Assembly (NCBI RefSeq): GCF_013386115.1
Contig: NZ_JACAOR010000005.1
Span: forward strand, 412,543 to 476,542
From: Pseudomonas gingeri
GTDB lineage: Bacteria; Pseudomonadota; Gammaproteobacteria; Pseudomonadales; Pseudomonadaceae
Direction: 5' to 3'
DNA length: 64,000 nt
Every line of letters begins with the position of its first letter. Within the stretch, counting starts at the first letter, position 1. Positions 44,730-53,033 of the stretch are shown piece by piece. The translations under genes and the position numbers were made by a program. The notes beneath the pieces were generated by a model that did not search any database, was not told where the DNA came from, and saw only the letters and a list, made by a program, of their open reading frames with translations.

Positions 44730-45356
44730 ATGTCGAATGCAGTGACTCATGCTGGACACGCCCATGGTCATGACCATGGGCACGATGACCATCACCACGA
44801 CTCGGGCGAGATGACCGTATTCGGTTTCTGGCTCTACCTGATGACCGACTGCATCCTGTTTGCGTCGATCTTCGCAGCGTACGCGGTACTGGTTAACAAC
44901 GTAGCGGGTGGCCCGTCGGGCCACGACATCTTCGAACTGCCTTACGTGCTGGGCGAAACCGCCTGCCTGTTGCTCAGCTCGATCACCTACGGCTTCGCCA
45001 TGCTGGCGTTGTTCAAGGGCAAGAAAAGCCAGGTACTGGGCTGGTTGGCGATCACCTTCCTGTTCGGCCTGGGCTTCATCGGCATGGAAATCAACGAATT
45101 CCACAAGCTGATCGAAGAAGGCTACGGTCCTAACCGCAGCGGCTTCCTGTCCGGGTTCTTCACCCTGGTCGGGACCCACGGTGTACACGTCACCAGCGGC
45201 CTGATCTGGATGGCCGTGATGATGTACCAGGTCTGGAAAAACGGCCTGACGCCGACCAACATCACTCGCCTGAGCTGCCTGAGCCTGTTCTGGCACTTCC
45301 TGGACGTCGTGTGGATCTGCGTATTCACCGTTGTTTACCTGATGGGGACTCTGTAA
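44730..45356 (+). CDS. cyoC: Cytochrome bo3 ubiquinol oxidase subunit III
   Basis: It has 208 residues with five membrane helices from about residue 28. The N-terminal 27 residues contain nine histidines alternating with Asp and Gly, an unusual metal-binding-like tail. Family blocks [11 protein letters not shown] and [11 protein letters not shown] are present. It is separated from cyoD by no bases (cyoD ATG follows the stop directly). Confidence 0.96.
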   Translation: MSNAVTHAGHAHGHDHGHDDHHHDSGEMTVFGFWLYLMTDCILFASIFAAYAVLVNNVAGGPSGHDIFELPYVLGETACLLLSSITYGFAMLALFKGKKSQVLGWLAITFLFGLGFIGMEINEFHKLIEEGYGPNRSGFLSGFFTLVGTHGVHVTSGLIWMAVMMYQVWKNGLTPTNITRLSCLSLFWHFLDVVWICVFTVVYLMGTL

Positions 45357-45686
45357 ATGGCTAATGCACACCATTCCAGTGATGCCAACCACGGCAGCGT
45401 GAAGTCGTACATGATCGGCTTTGTCCTGTCGATCATCCTGACTGCCATCCCGTTCGGCCTGGTGATGTACCCGTCGCTGCCGAAGGCCGCGACCCTGTGG
45501 ATCGTGCTGATCTTCGCCGTGATCCAGGTGCTGGTGCACCTGGTGTACTTCCTGCACTTGGACCGTTCCGCCGCGCAGCGCAACAACGTGATTGCGTTTA
45601 TCTTCGCGGCGCTGGTGATTGTCCTGCTGGTAGGTCTGTCACTGTGGATCATGTTCAGCATCCACGCCGTCATGATGGCGAAGTGA
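45357..45686 (+). CDS. cyoD: Cytochrome bo3 ubiquinol oxidase subunit IV
   Basis: It has 109 residues with three membrane helices (about 18-38, 45-66, 78-100) and the motif [12 protein letters not shown]. It is an accessory subunit needed for CuB assembly. It begins immediately after the cyoC stop and is followed by ten bases before cyoE. Confidence 0.95.
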   Translation: MANAHHSSDANHGSVKSYMIGFVLSIILTAIPFGLVMYPSLPKAATLWIVLIFAVIQVLVHLVYFLHLDRSAAQRNNVIAFIFAALVIVLLVGLSLWIMFSIHAVMMAK

Positions 45687-45696
45687 GGTAGACCCG

Positions 45697-46584
45697 ATGT
45701 CGCTCAAGCACTTTATCCAAATCACCAAACCGGGGATCATTTTCGGTAACGTGCTTTCTGTGGCGGGTGGCTTCTTCCTGGCCTCCAAGGGGCATGTCGA
45801 TCTGGCCATCTTCCTGGCGGCCATGATCGGCACCTCGCTGGTGGTGGCGTCCGGTTGCGTGTTCAACAACTGCATCGACCGCGACATCGACCTGAAGATG
45901 GAACGCACCAAGAACCGGGTGCTGGTCCAGGGGCTTATCTCCCTGAAACTGGCACTGGTCTACGCGACCGTCCTCGGCGTTGCCGGCGTGGCCTTGCTGT
46001 ACCGCGTCGCCAACCCGTTGGCGGCGCTGTTCGCGGTGATCGGCTTCGTCATCTACGTCGGCTTCTACAGCCTGTACTTCAAGCGCAAGTCGGTTCACGG
46101 CACGCTGATCGGCAGTCTGTCGGGGGCGATGCCACCGGTGATCGGCTACGTGGCGGTGAGCAACAGCTTCGACATGGCGGCGCTGACGCTGCTGGTGATG
46201 TTCAGCCTGTGGCAGATGCCGCATTCCTACGCGATCGCGATCTTCCGCTTCAACGACTACCTGGCCGCATCGATTCCGGTGTTGCCGGTGAAGCGCGGGA
46301 TCCTGGTGGCCAAGAAGCACATCCTGCTCTACATCCTGGCCTTCCTCGGCGCGACGTTGATGCTGACGTTCAGCGGTTATGCCGGCATGAGCTACCTCGC
46401 GGTGGCCGCGGCCATGGGCATGTACTGGCTGTACATGGCCTGGACCGGCTACAAGGCGGTGGATGACACGGTCTGGGCACGCAAGCTGTTCGTGTTCTCG
46501 ATCTTCACCATTACCGCCCTGAGCGTGATGATGTCCCTGGACTTCAAGGTGCCGACCGAGTTGTTGCTGACTTACGCGCACTGA
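45697..46584 (+). CDS. cyoE: Protoheme IX farnesyltransferase (heme O synthase)
   Basis: A UbiA-family prenyltransferase making heme O for the oxidase. It has 295 residues and about eight helices. The substrate/Mg motif [18 protein letters not shown] and the family tail are intact. Last gene of the operon, closed by the terminator at 46603-46639. Confidence 0.96.
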   Translation: MSLKHFIQITKPGIIFGNVLSVAGGFFLASKGHVDLAIFLAAMIGTSLVVASGCVFNNCIDRDIDLKMERTKNRVLVQGLISLKLALVYATVLGVAGVALLYRVANPLAALFAVIGFVIYVGFYSLYFKRKSVHGTLIGSLSGAMPPVIGYVAVSNSFDMAALTLLVMFSLWQMPHSYAIAIFRFNDYLAASIPVLPVKRGILVAKKHILLYILAFLGATLMLTFSGYAGMSYLAVAAAMGMYWLYMAWTGYKAVDDTVWARKLFVFSIFTITALSVMMSLDFKVPTELLLTYAH

Positions 46585-46602
46585 GTGACCCGCATGACGA
46601 AA

Positions 46603-46639
46603 AAAGCCCCGCCTTCGGAAGAAGCGCGGGGCTTTTTTT
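46603..46639. terminator. Bidirectional terminator between cyoE and the MocR gene
   Basis: AAAGCCCCGC (46603-46612) and GCGGGGCTTT (46626-46635) form a ten-base stem, flanked by A-run on the left and T-run on the right, so it can serve both convergent transcripts. Confidence 0.9.
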
Positions 46640-46642
46640 CGC

Positions 46643-48067
46643 CTAGCTGTCCAGCAGGCGCATGAACCGCTCCCGTACGCGCATGTCATCGCTATGGGCG
46701 ACGTTGAAGCGCAGGAAGCTCACCGCGTCGTCGGCCGTGCTCAACAGGGTTCCCGGGGCCAGCACGATGTCATTCTCCAGGCCCTTGCGCGCCAGTGTCT
46801 CGGCGTTCATCCCGGCGGGCAGGCGGGTCCAGAGAAACAGCCCCTCTCCCGGGCAGGATGACAACGCGCAGCCCGCTTCTGCCAGCCATTGCGCGACCCG
46901 GTCGTTCGACTCATACAAACGGTCGACCAGCCGCCGCGCATGTTTGGTGTAGCTGCCATCGCTGAGCATCCGGTAGGTCATCTGCTCGGCCAGCTCCGAA
47001 GTCACGCCGCCGCTCATCATCTTCAGGGCGATCATCCGCGCCGCCACTTCCGGCGTCAGCACGGCATAACTGACCCGGCTGTTGGCGCTCAGGGTCTTGG
47101 TGAACCCCGAGACATAGCTGATGTTCTCCAGCCCGCCGGCCGCCGCCAGCCGGGGCGTGCGCTTCTGCTGGATATCGCAGTACAGGTCGTCTTCGACGAT
47201 ATGGAAGCCGTAGCGGTGGCTCAATTCCAGCAAGCGATACACCTGGGCCGGCGAGAACGAATGCCCGGTGGGGTTATGCAAGGTGGTGTTGGTCAGGTAG
47301 AGCACCGGCCGGTGGCTGTCGAGCAACTGTTCGAGCCGGGTGAAATCCACGCCATCGCAATCGCGAGCGATGCTGATCACCTTGGCGCCGTGGAGCAACA
47401 GGTTCGAACGCAGGTTGAAATAGCACGGATCGTCGAGCAGTACCGTATCGCCGGGCTTGATCAGCAGGCGCATGAGCATGTCGATGGCCTGCACGGTGTT
47501 GGCGGTGGTCACGATCTGCTCCACCGGTACTTCGATGCCGAAGGTCGCCAGTTTCACCCGCAGGGCCTGGCGCAGCGGCAGATAGCCGGCGGGTACCCCG
47601 GCCTCGCCCATGCGCAGGGTGGTGGAGCGCAAGGTGCCGCGGGCGGCCTTGAGCAGTTCTTCGCCGGGCAACCAGGAAGAGGGCAGGAAACCGCAGCCGG
47701 GCCGCAGGGCACCGTTGTCCAGCAGCAGGGCGCGACGCACCACGCTGAGGGTGTCCTGCGGCAGCAGATCGCGGCCAACACCGGCATGCGCCGCTGCGCT
47801 GAGGCGGGTGACATAGTGCCCCGAGCCCTGGCGCGAGGCGACCAGGCCCTTGGCCCGCAAGCGGTCCAGGGCCTCGACCACGGTCGACTTGCCCACCCCC
47901 ATCAGCTCCGACAGTTCACGGATCGGCGGCAGCTTGGCCCCGTGCTGCAGGCCACCCTGGCTGATGGCCGCGGTGAAGCGCTCGACGATCTGCTGTACCA
48001 GTGGCGCGCCGGGCTCGAACTCGATAGCGGCGATCACGGCTCTTTGCGCCTGCATTTTACTGGTCAT
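46643..48067 (-). CDS. MocR-type regulator (GntR helix-turn-helix plus aminotransferase domain)
   Basis: It has 474 residues. A winged helix of the GntR type (about 22-88; LPPIRELSELMGVGKSTVVEALDRL) is joined to a class I aminotransferase-like domain (about 120-474) with the PLP lysine in GFTKTLS. MocR proteins use PLP or a PLP-amine adduct as effector and often control neighbouring genes of amine or amino acid metabolism. It is divergent from the transporter at 48181, so it is the likely local regulator of the biosynthetic cluster. Confidence 0.9.
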   Translation of the reverse strand: MTSKMQAQRAVIAAIEFEPGAPLVQQIVERFTAAISQGGLQHGAKLPPIRELSELMGVGKSTVVEALDRLRAKGLVASRQGSGHYVTRLSAAAHAGVGRDLLPQDTLSVVRRALLLDNGALRPGCGFLPSSWLPGEELLKAARGTLRSTTLRMGEAGVPAGYLPLRQALRVKLATFGIEVPVEQIVTTANTVQAIDMLMRLLIKPGDTVLLDDPCYFNLRSNLLLHGAKVISIARDCDGVDFTRLEQLLDSHRPVLYLTNTTLHNPTGHSFSPAQVYRLLELSHRYGFHIVEDDLYCDIQQKRTPRLAAAGGLENISYVSGFTKTLSANSRVSYAVLTPEVAARMIALKMMSGGVTSELAEQMTYRMLSDGSYTKHARRLVDRLYESNDRVAQWLAEAGCALSSCPGEGLFLWTRLPAGMNAETLARKGLENDIVLAPGTLLSTADDAVSFLRFNVAHSDDMRVRERFMRLLDS

Positions 48068-48105
48068 CCGAGCAATAAAGTTCGGAGGATTCTAGTCCAA
48101 CTTGC

Positions 48106-48175
48106 TCTGATCAAGAAGGACTTCGCTCACTAGTATCGACTTCATTGTCCTAGATGTCGTTCTGATCGAAGAGGT
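48106..48175. promoter_or_regulatory. Direct repeats between MocR gene and transporter
   Basis: TCTGATCAAGAAGG (48106-48119) and TCTGATCGAAGAGG (48161-48174) match at 11 of 14 positions, 55 bases apart, in the 113-base divergent gap. Direct repeats of this kind are used by MocR proteins such as GabR. The second copy overlaps the transporter ribosome-binding site. Confidence 0.4.
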
Positions 48176-48180
48176 TCTCC

Positions 48181-49281
48181 ATGAGTGTTGAAACAACTGC
48201 CGGTATCGCCAAGCCGGCCGTTAATGTCCGGCTGTTCGTCATCCGGATCATTACCGCCGTGTCGCTGTTCGCGGTCCTGGGCAAGGCCAACGTCTGGCTC
48301 GACACCGCCACCAACAGTATTCTCGCCCTGGGCTACCGCGCGTTGCTGCTGTTGCTGCCCCTGACGCTGCTGTTCCTCGGGCGCCGCTCCCTCAGCGTCA
48401 CGCTGCTGTGTGCCACGACCGGTCTGGTCCTGCTGGCCCTGACCAAGGACCAGGGCATCGTCATGTTCGGCGCGGCGCTGTTCGCCTACGGGATCGCCAT
48501 CGCCGGTTACCTGATCAAGAGCGAGGCGGCGCAGACCAAGGAAGGCGCGGCCTACAACCGCGTGGCCATGAACATGGGCAGCCTGATCGCCGGCCTGATC
48601 CTGCTGTCGCCGCAACTGACCCCGACCCTGTTCTTCCTCGGCGCCGCCGGCTTTGTCCTGATGTGCCTGCCGGTCGCCATGGGCGCGACCCTGCAACTGC
48701 CGACCATTTCCTCGCCGTCGAAGGCCCAGGGCGGTTCCGGCTGGCTGGGCAAGCTGCCGTGGGTGATCGCCGGGATCATCATGGGCATCAAGCTGTTCGG
48801 CGTGTTCTCGATCCTGCCCCAGGCGATCCTGCGGGAAACCGGCGAGCTGCCGTCCTGGTACGGCCTGATGCTGATTCTCAACAGTGCCGTGGTGGTGTTC
48901 CTGCAAGTCCCGGTCATGCGCGTGATCGAAGTGACCGGCCGGTTCAAGGTGTTCACCGTGATCGGCATCATTTTCGCCGGATTCCTCGTCCTGTCCTCGC
49001 CGGCCGCCTTCCATGTGGAAACCCTGATCGGTGCGTTCATCTGGGTCACCCTGTTGTCCATCGCCGAATGCGCGTTCAGCTACCTCGACTACTTCTCCGT
49101 CAAGCAGAACAGTATGTTCGCCAAGGAAGTGTCCCTGGGCGTCGGTGCCGGTCTGACCGTGCTGCTCATGCGCGCGCTGCCCGACCCCTATAACGCCTAT
49201 GTCCTGGCGCTGATCGGTGCCTTGGGGATCCTGGCCTGGTACTACCTCAATCGCAGACTCAACGCGCCGCTGCATGACTGA
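48181..49281 (+). CDS. Membrane transporter, MFS-like
   Basis: It has 366 residues with about eleven hydrophobic segments spread over the whole protein, no signal peptide, and a charged central loop (about residues 180-190). It looks like a compact major-facilitator-type carrier, but I see no strong family motif. Placement as first gene of the cluster, before the ATP-grasp ligase, suggests export of the product. The ribosome-binding site is AAGAGG. Confidence 0.65.
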   Translation: MSVETTAGIAKPAVNVRLFVIRIITAVSLFAVLGKANVWLDTATNSILALGYRALLLLLPLTLLFLGRRSLSVTLLCATTGLVLLALTKDQGIVMFGAALFAYGIAIAGYLIKSEAAQTKEGAAYNRVAMNMGSLIAGLILLSPQLTPTLFFLGAAGFVLMCLPVAMGATLQLPTISSPSKAQGGSGWLGKLPWVIAGIIMGIKLFGVFSILPQAILRETGELPSWYGLMLILNSAVVVFLQVPVMRVIEVTGRFKVFTVIGIIFAGFLVLSSPAAFHVETLIGAFIWVTLLSIAECAFSYLDYFSVKQNSMFAKEVSLGVGAGLTVLLMRALPDPYNAYVLALIGALGILAWYYLNRRLNAPLHD

Positions 49282-49320
49282 ACCGTAGCAAGAGCCCGTA
49301 ACAGGAAGGGGAGATCCGAA

Positions 49321-50619
49321 ATGAGTGCAAAACCCTGTGTGATCGTGGTCGGCTACAACGGCAACCGCGTACGTGACATCGGCAAGCTGCGCGAGCTGTG
49401 CCGGTCGCTCTACCAGGCGACGCTGATCCTGCTGGTGGAAAAGGTCCAGCTGGAAGACTACGAGGTGGCGGACTACGTCTGGACCACCTCCCTGGCCATC
49501 GAAAACCTCGATGCGGCGCTGGACGCGGTGTCCAGTTGCCTGGCGGTCGATGAGTGGAATCTGCTCGGTGTCCTGCCGTTTTCCGACCGTGGGGTGTTGC
49601 TCGGTGCGGGGCTGGCGACGCGTCACGGTTTGCCGGGCATCACGCCCGAGCAGGCCCGAGCCGGCCTCGACAAGGAAATCTTCCGCCAGTTGGAGGCGGC
49701 GGCACCGACTTCCCCTGAGAGTTACCGACCCGTGTTTTCCTGCCGGGTCGCGGACCTCGACGAACTGCGCCAACGGGTCGCGGCACTCGGCGGCAAGGCC
49801 TTTATCAAGCCGGCCTGCGAAGGGGCCAGCCGGGGTTGCCGGGTGATCCACTCGCCCGCCGAGTGCGAGGAAGCCTGGGCGGCTCTGGAGCAGTACCGGG
49901 CGGGTGGAATCATCGTCGAAGAGCTGGTGCAGGAAGCCCGGGAATACAGCTGGGATTGTGTGGCGGGGCGTTCCTGGGTCACCGAGAAGACGACCACCGA
50001 AGGGGCTTATCGTGCCGAGATCCAGCAGGTGGTTCCCGCGCCATTGACGGGCGCGGCGCTGACCGCCATCGCCGCGGCTGGCGAGCACATGCGTCAGTTG
50101 GTCTCCGTGGACAATGGCGCCTATCACAACGAGGTTTTCTTCAGGCAGGACGGCACGACCTCGGCCGTGGAAACCAATATGCGCCCGGCGGGCATGCATA
50201 TCTGGGACCTGGCCCGTAAAGCCTTTGCTGCCCTCGACGCATTCGACCCCTGGGAGAGTTGGGTGCGCTGGGCGGTCGAAGGACGCATGGCGCAGGCCGA
50301 GCCGGTCGCGCAAGGCTACTGCGGTATCCGCCTGGTGAGCGCACCTGCCCACGGCACCCTGCAGCACCTTCCGGATATCCAGGCACTGGCCGCCAGCCTG
50401 GGGATCGAGGTGATCGAAGGCTGCTACAGCAAGGGCGTGGGTGACCGGGTTTCCTCCCTGGTGACCGACAACACCTCGTTCATCGGCCACGTCATTCTTT
50501 TCAATCCCGACTATCCGACGCTCAGCCGGCAGCTTCTGCAACTGACCCGGGCCATCGAGTCGGCGATCGTGGTGTCGCAGTCCGAACCGGTACGGCAACT
50601 CGAAGAGGCACTGCCGTGA
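49321..50619 (+). CDS. ATP-grasp ligase
   Basis: It has 432 residues. ATP-grasp features are visible: KAFIKPACEGASRGCRV (lysine and glycine-rich loop, about 160), GGIIVEELVQEAREYSWDCV (adenine contact and lid, about 197-216) and EVFFRQDGTTSAVETNMRPAG (Mg ligands, about 275-295). The N-terminal domain (VIVVGYNGNRVRDI) and the C-terminal domain resemble the L-amino-acid/carboxylate-amine ligase branch (BacD-like). It is expected to make an amide or peptide bond via an acyl phosphate. Good ribosome-binding site GGGGAG. The stop overlaps an alternative GTG of the next frame. Confidence 0.85.
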   Translation: MSAKPCVIVVGYNGNRVRDIGKLRELCRSLYQATLILLVEKVQLEDYEVADYVWTTSLAIENLDAALDAVSSCLAVDEWNLLGVLPFSDRGVLLGAGLATRHGLPGITPEQARAGLDKEIFRQLEAAAPTSPESYRPVFSCRVADLDELRQRVAALGGKAFIKPACEGASRGCRVIHSPAECEEAWAALEQYRAGGIIVEELVQEAREYSWDCVAGRSWVTEKTTTEGAYRAEIQQVVPAPLTGAALTAIAAAGEHMRQLVSVDNGAYHNEVFFRQDGTTSAVETNMRPAGMHIWDLARKAFAALDAFDPWESWVRWAVEGRMAQAEPVAQGYCGIRLVSAPAHGTLQHLPDIQALAASLGIEVIEGCYSKGVGDRVSSLVTDNTSFIGHVILFNPDYPTLSRQLLQLTRAIESAIVVSQSEPVRQLEEALP

Positions 50620-50681
50620 ACCGAGAACCCCCCTGGCCCGACGCCTCGATCCCGGTGCTTGCCCATCCACAGAAGGAAGTC

Positions 50682-51179
50682 ATGTTGATGTCGTGTGATG
50701 AACGTTTTATCGCCATTGCCCAGGAACTGGGTTATGACATCTACGGTGAAAACACCGCCGGAGGTCATTACTCACCGGTGATCCGCCTGCATGATCAGGT
50801 CTACGTCAGCGGCCTGGTGCCGATGATGAGCGGCCGCGTGGTCCTGCCCGGCCGCGTCGGCGCCAACCTGAGCCTGTCCGAGGGCCAGAAAGCCGCCCGC
50901 ATCAGTGCCATGCGCGGGCTGGCGCTGATCCTGCAGACCATCGGTTCGCTGGATCGCATCAAGACCCTGGTGCGGGTGACGGTCTACGTCAAGTCGACGG
51001 AAGACTTCCCCGAACTCAGCGAAGTCGCCAATGGTGCCTCGGACGTTTTCCATCGGGTGCTGGGCGATGCCGGCCGGCATACCCGGACGACCATCGGCGT
51101 GTACCAATTGCCGAAGAATGCCGCCATCGAAGTCGATATCATTGCCGCGGTTAGCGAAGGGGCGTTGCGCCAGCTATAA
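50682..51179 (+). CDS. Rid-family (YjgF/RidA-like) protein
   Basis: About 165 residues from the ATG at 50682, which has AAGGAA upstream; a GTG at 50616 overlapping the ligase gene would add 22 non-conserved residues. The C-terminal signature RTTIGVYQLPKNAAIEVDII includes the Arg that binds the carboxylate of imine substrates. RidA proteins hydrolyse reactive enamines/imines from PLP enzymes; some are pathway enzymes. It belongs to the ligase operon. Confidence 0.85.
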   Translation: MLMSCDERFIAIAQELGYDIYGENTAGGHYSPVIRLHDQVYVSGLVPMMSGRVVLPGRVGANLSLSEGQKAARISAMRGLALILQTIGSLDRIKTLVRVTVYVKSTEDFPELSEVANGASDVFHRVLGDAGRHTRTTIGVYQLPKNAAIEVDIIAAVSEGALRQL

Positions 51180-51233
51180 ATTCAATGTCTGTGCGGCGGG
51201 AACGATTCGCCGCACGAAAAAATGGAACGACAC

Positions 51234-51719
51234 ATGGATACCTTCAAGGGCAGCTTTTTCACCTATCAGGATTTCCGCGACAGCCTGCAAGGATCGTCAC
51301 CTCGGCCCCAGGTCTGGAAGGGCACGGACCTGGCGAGCCTGCAACGCGACATGCAGCCCAGCGATACCGATATCGTCGCGCTGTCGAGCGAGTCGAGTAT
51401 CGGCGGTTGCGAAATCCTGCCCGGCACCGTGATCTCGATGCAGTGGTTGAACCCGGGCACCACCCTCAATGGACACGCCCACACCTGGTGGCATCTGTTC
51501 ATTATCCAGTCGGGCCGGGGCGAGCTGACCCTGGGCGATGCCGAGGCGGTACCGGTCAGCAGCGGTGACGTGATCGTCGTGCCGGCGTGGAACAAGCACG
51601 GATTTGTCAACGGCTCCGCGGAAGAGCCGCTGGTGATGCTCAATATCAGCAACATGCCGCAGGTGGCGGCACTGTCGAATTTCGCCGATCAGAACGGACG
51701 GATCGGCGTGGTGAAGTAA
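51234..51719 (+). CDS. Cupin-domain protein
   Basis: About 161 residues from the ATG at 51234 (TGGAA upstream; an in-frame ATG at 51222 is also possible). A single cupin barrel (about 60-150): motif 1 is GHAHTWWHLFIIQSGRGELTLG with three His and a later Glu as possible metal ligands; motif 2 is PAWNKHGFVNGS. It may be an isomerase, dioxygenase or sensor. It is last in the first half of the cluster and followed by a strong hairpin. Confidence 0.8.
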   Translation: MDTFKGSFFTYQDFRDSLQGSSPRPQVWKGTDLASLQRDMQPSDTDIVALSSESSIGGCEILPGTVISMQWLNPGTTLNGHAHTWWHLFIIQSGRGELTLGDAEAVPVSSGDVIVVPAWNKHGFVNGSAEEPLVMLNISNMPQVAALSNFADQNGRIGVVK

Positions 51720-51752
51720 CCCGTCGCGATTCCTCCCCGCCGCTGTTCCCGT

Positions 51753-51780
51753 CAGGGAGCCAACGTTCGTTGGCTCCCTG
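51753..51780 (+). terminator. Hairpin terminator after the cupin gene
   Basis: CAGGGAGCCAACG-TT-CGTTGGCTCCCTG, a perfect 13-base stem 33 bases after the cupin stop. Only a short T-rich stretch (ATTGCATTT) follows, so termination may be partial. Confidence 0.7.
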
Positions 51781-52123
51781 ATTGCATTTGCGCGCCCGGC
51801 TTTTCTGCCCGGTACTCTGCCGCGCCCTCGCTACCCCTTGCCTTCGCTCCTTCCCCGGGTAATCGGCTGTCCGATCGTCCCGCTGCAGGCGTTTGTCCGT
51901 AGGCCATCTGTATCGATACAAACAGGCATTTTCTGTATCTATCGAAGGAGTCTCCAGTTATCTACGATCCTTATCCGTAGATAACACCTCTGAATCAATT
52001 TGAGTGATGGGCAAATCGGCGTATTACCGCGCGTTGTCCCGTTATCTATCTGTCAGGCAGTTTTTGCAGTCGAACAATTCGATTGAAACTATTCATGTAT
52101 TTGAATCTGGAAGGGAGCGTCCT
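51781..52123. promoter_or_regulatory. Regulatory region before the glutathione transferase gene
   Basis: No gene seen apart from an upstream extension of the next frame that I reject. It contains the perfect palindrome TGTATCGATACA (51909-51920), an imperfect copy CTGTATCTAT (51933-51942) 25 bases on, and a perfect ten-base inverted repeat GTTATCTACG/CGTAGATAAC (51957-51985, nine-base loop). The CTGTATC word recurs at 52853 before the radical SAM gene. These are good operator candidates. Confidence 0.5.
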
Positions 52124-52777
52124 GTGGCTGATCAATCATTAACCCTGTATGTCGGTGCGGACTTTGTCAGTGCCTTTGCGTTGTCGGCATTTGTTGCCTT
52201 GAAAGAAAAGGAACTGCCGTTTGATATTGTCACCGTTGATCTCAAGCAACGGGACAATTACTTGCCGGCTTATCGCGATCTGTCGCTGACCTGCAAGGTG
52301 CCGACCCTGGTCCATGACGGTTTCGCCCTGACCGAGTCCTCGGCCATCGCCGAATACCTGGACGAGGCTTTTGCCCATGCCGGCCACAAGCAGGTTCTGC
52401 CCCGTGGGCTCAAGGAGCGCGCCCGGGCTCGTCAGTTGCAGGCCTGGCTGCGCAGCGACCTGCTGGTGATCCGCCAGGAACGCCCGGCCGACCTGATCTA
52501 TTTCGGCAAGAAAGACCAGCCCCTGTCCGATGCGGCGAAGGCTGCCGTAGAGCGCCTGTATCGGGTCGCCAGCACCTTCCTCGGTGACAGTGGCGGGCAC
52601 TTGTTCGGTGACTGGAGCATTGCCGACACGGACCTGGCAATCATGCTCAATCGCCTGCTGGCCAATGGCGACGAGATGCCCGAGCACCTGGCGGCCTATG
52701 TCCGTCGACAATGGGGCCGTGACAGCGTCCAGGCCTGGGTCAACCAGGAACGTGTGGCGCCGCTGCCAGCGAAGTGA
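52124..52777 (+). CDS. yfcF: Glutathione S-transferase, YfcF-like
   Basis: It has 217 residues from a GTG at 52124 with GGGAG upstream. This start gives the N-terminal thioredoxin-like fold at once (SLTLYVGADFVSAFALSAFVALKEK) and matches E. coli YfcF, which I recall closely: ESSAIAEYL, RARARQLQAWLRSDL, REERPADL-type and WSIADTDLAIMLNRL blocks are shared. It conjugates glutathione to electrophiles or reduces peroxides. It sits between the two halves of the cluster and may protect against a reactive intermediate. Confidence 0.85.
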   Translation: MADQSLTLYVGADFVSAFALSAFVALKEKELPFDIVTVDLKQRDNYLPAYRDLSLTCKVPTLVHDGFALTESSAIAEYLDEAFAHAGHKQVLPRGLKERARARQLQAWLRSDLLVIRQERPADLIYFGKKDQPLSDAAKAAVERLYRVASTFLGDSGGHLFGDWSIADTDLAIMLNRLLANGDEMPEHLAAYVRRQWGRDSVQAWVNQERVAPLPAK

Positions 52778-52852
52778 GCACAGCCGCGATCGGTCCGTTG
52801 GGGACAATGATCGATTGACCGTGATGAATGATTGAAAAGATTCGAATAAGCA

Positions 52853-52869
52853 CTGTATCGCTGTCAGTG
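52853..52869. promoter_or_regulatory. CTGTATC repeat upstream of the radical SAM gene
   Basis: CACTG-TATCGCTGT-CAGTG is an inverted repeat, and its left part contains CTGTATCG, the same word found twice at 51908-51942. The site is about 180 bases before the ATG at 53034. A shared regulator of both transcription units is inferred. Confidence 0.35.
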
Positions 52870-53033
52870 GTTGATAACCGCTATTGAACAAGATCGAACT
52901 TGCCGCGTTGAACAAGCGTTAAAGGCAGCAGGCATCTGTTTGCCTGTAATTGCTGAATAGGCGGAGTTCGCAACGGTTCGATTAAAAGCGATATGCAAGG
53001 TGAACTCATAACAGAATCGTCAGGAGCGCTGTC

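Noticed and set aside
43293..45557. 754-codon minus-strand frame opposite cyoB and cyoC
   Set aside because: Spans two certain genes in antisense; no motif.
48142..50670. 842-codon open frame on the minus strand across transporter and ligase genes
   Set aside because: It is antisense to two well-supported genes, rich in His, Gln, Arg and Gly with no domain, the usual GC-rich shadow frame.
52004..52123. Longer N-terminus for the glutathione transferase
   Set aside because: The family fold starts at the GTG at 52124, which has a good GGGAG site; the upstream part has no family match and lies in the regulatory region.
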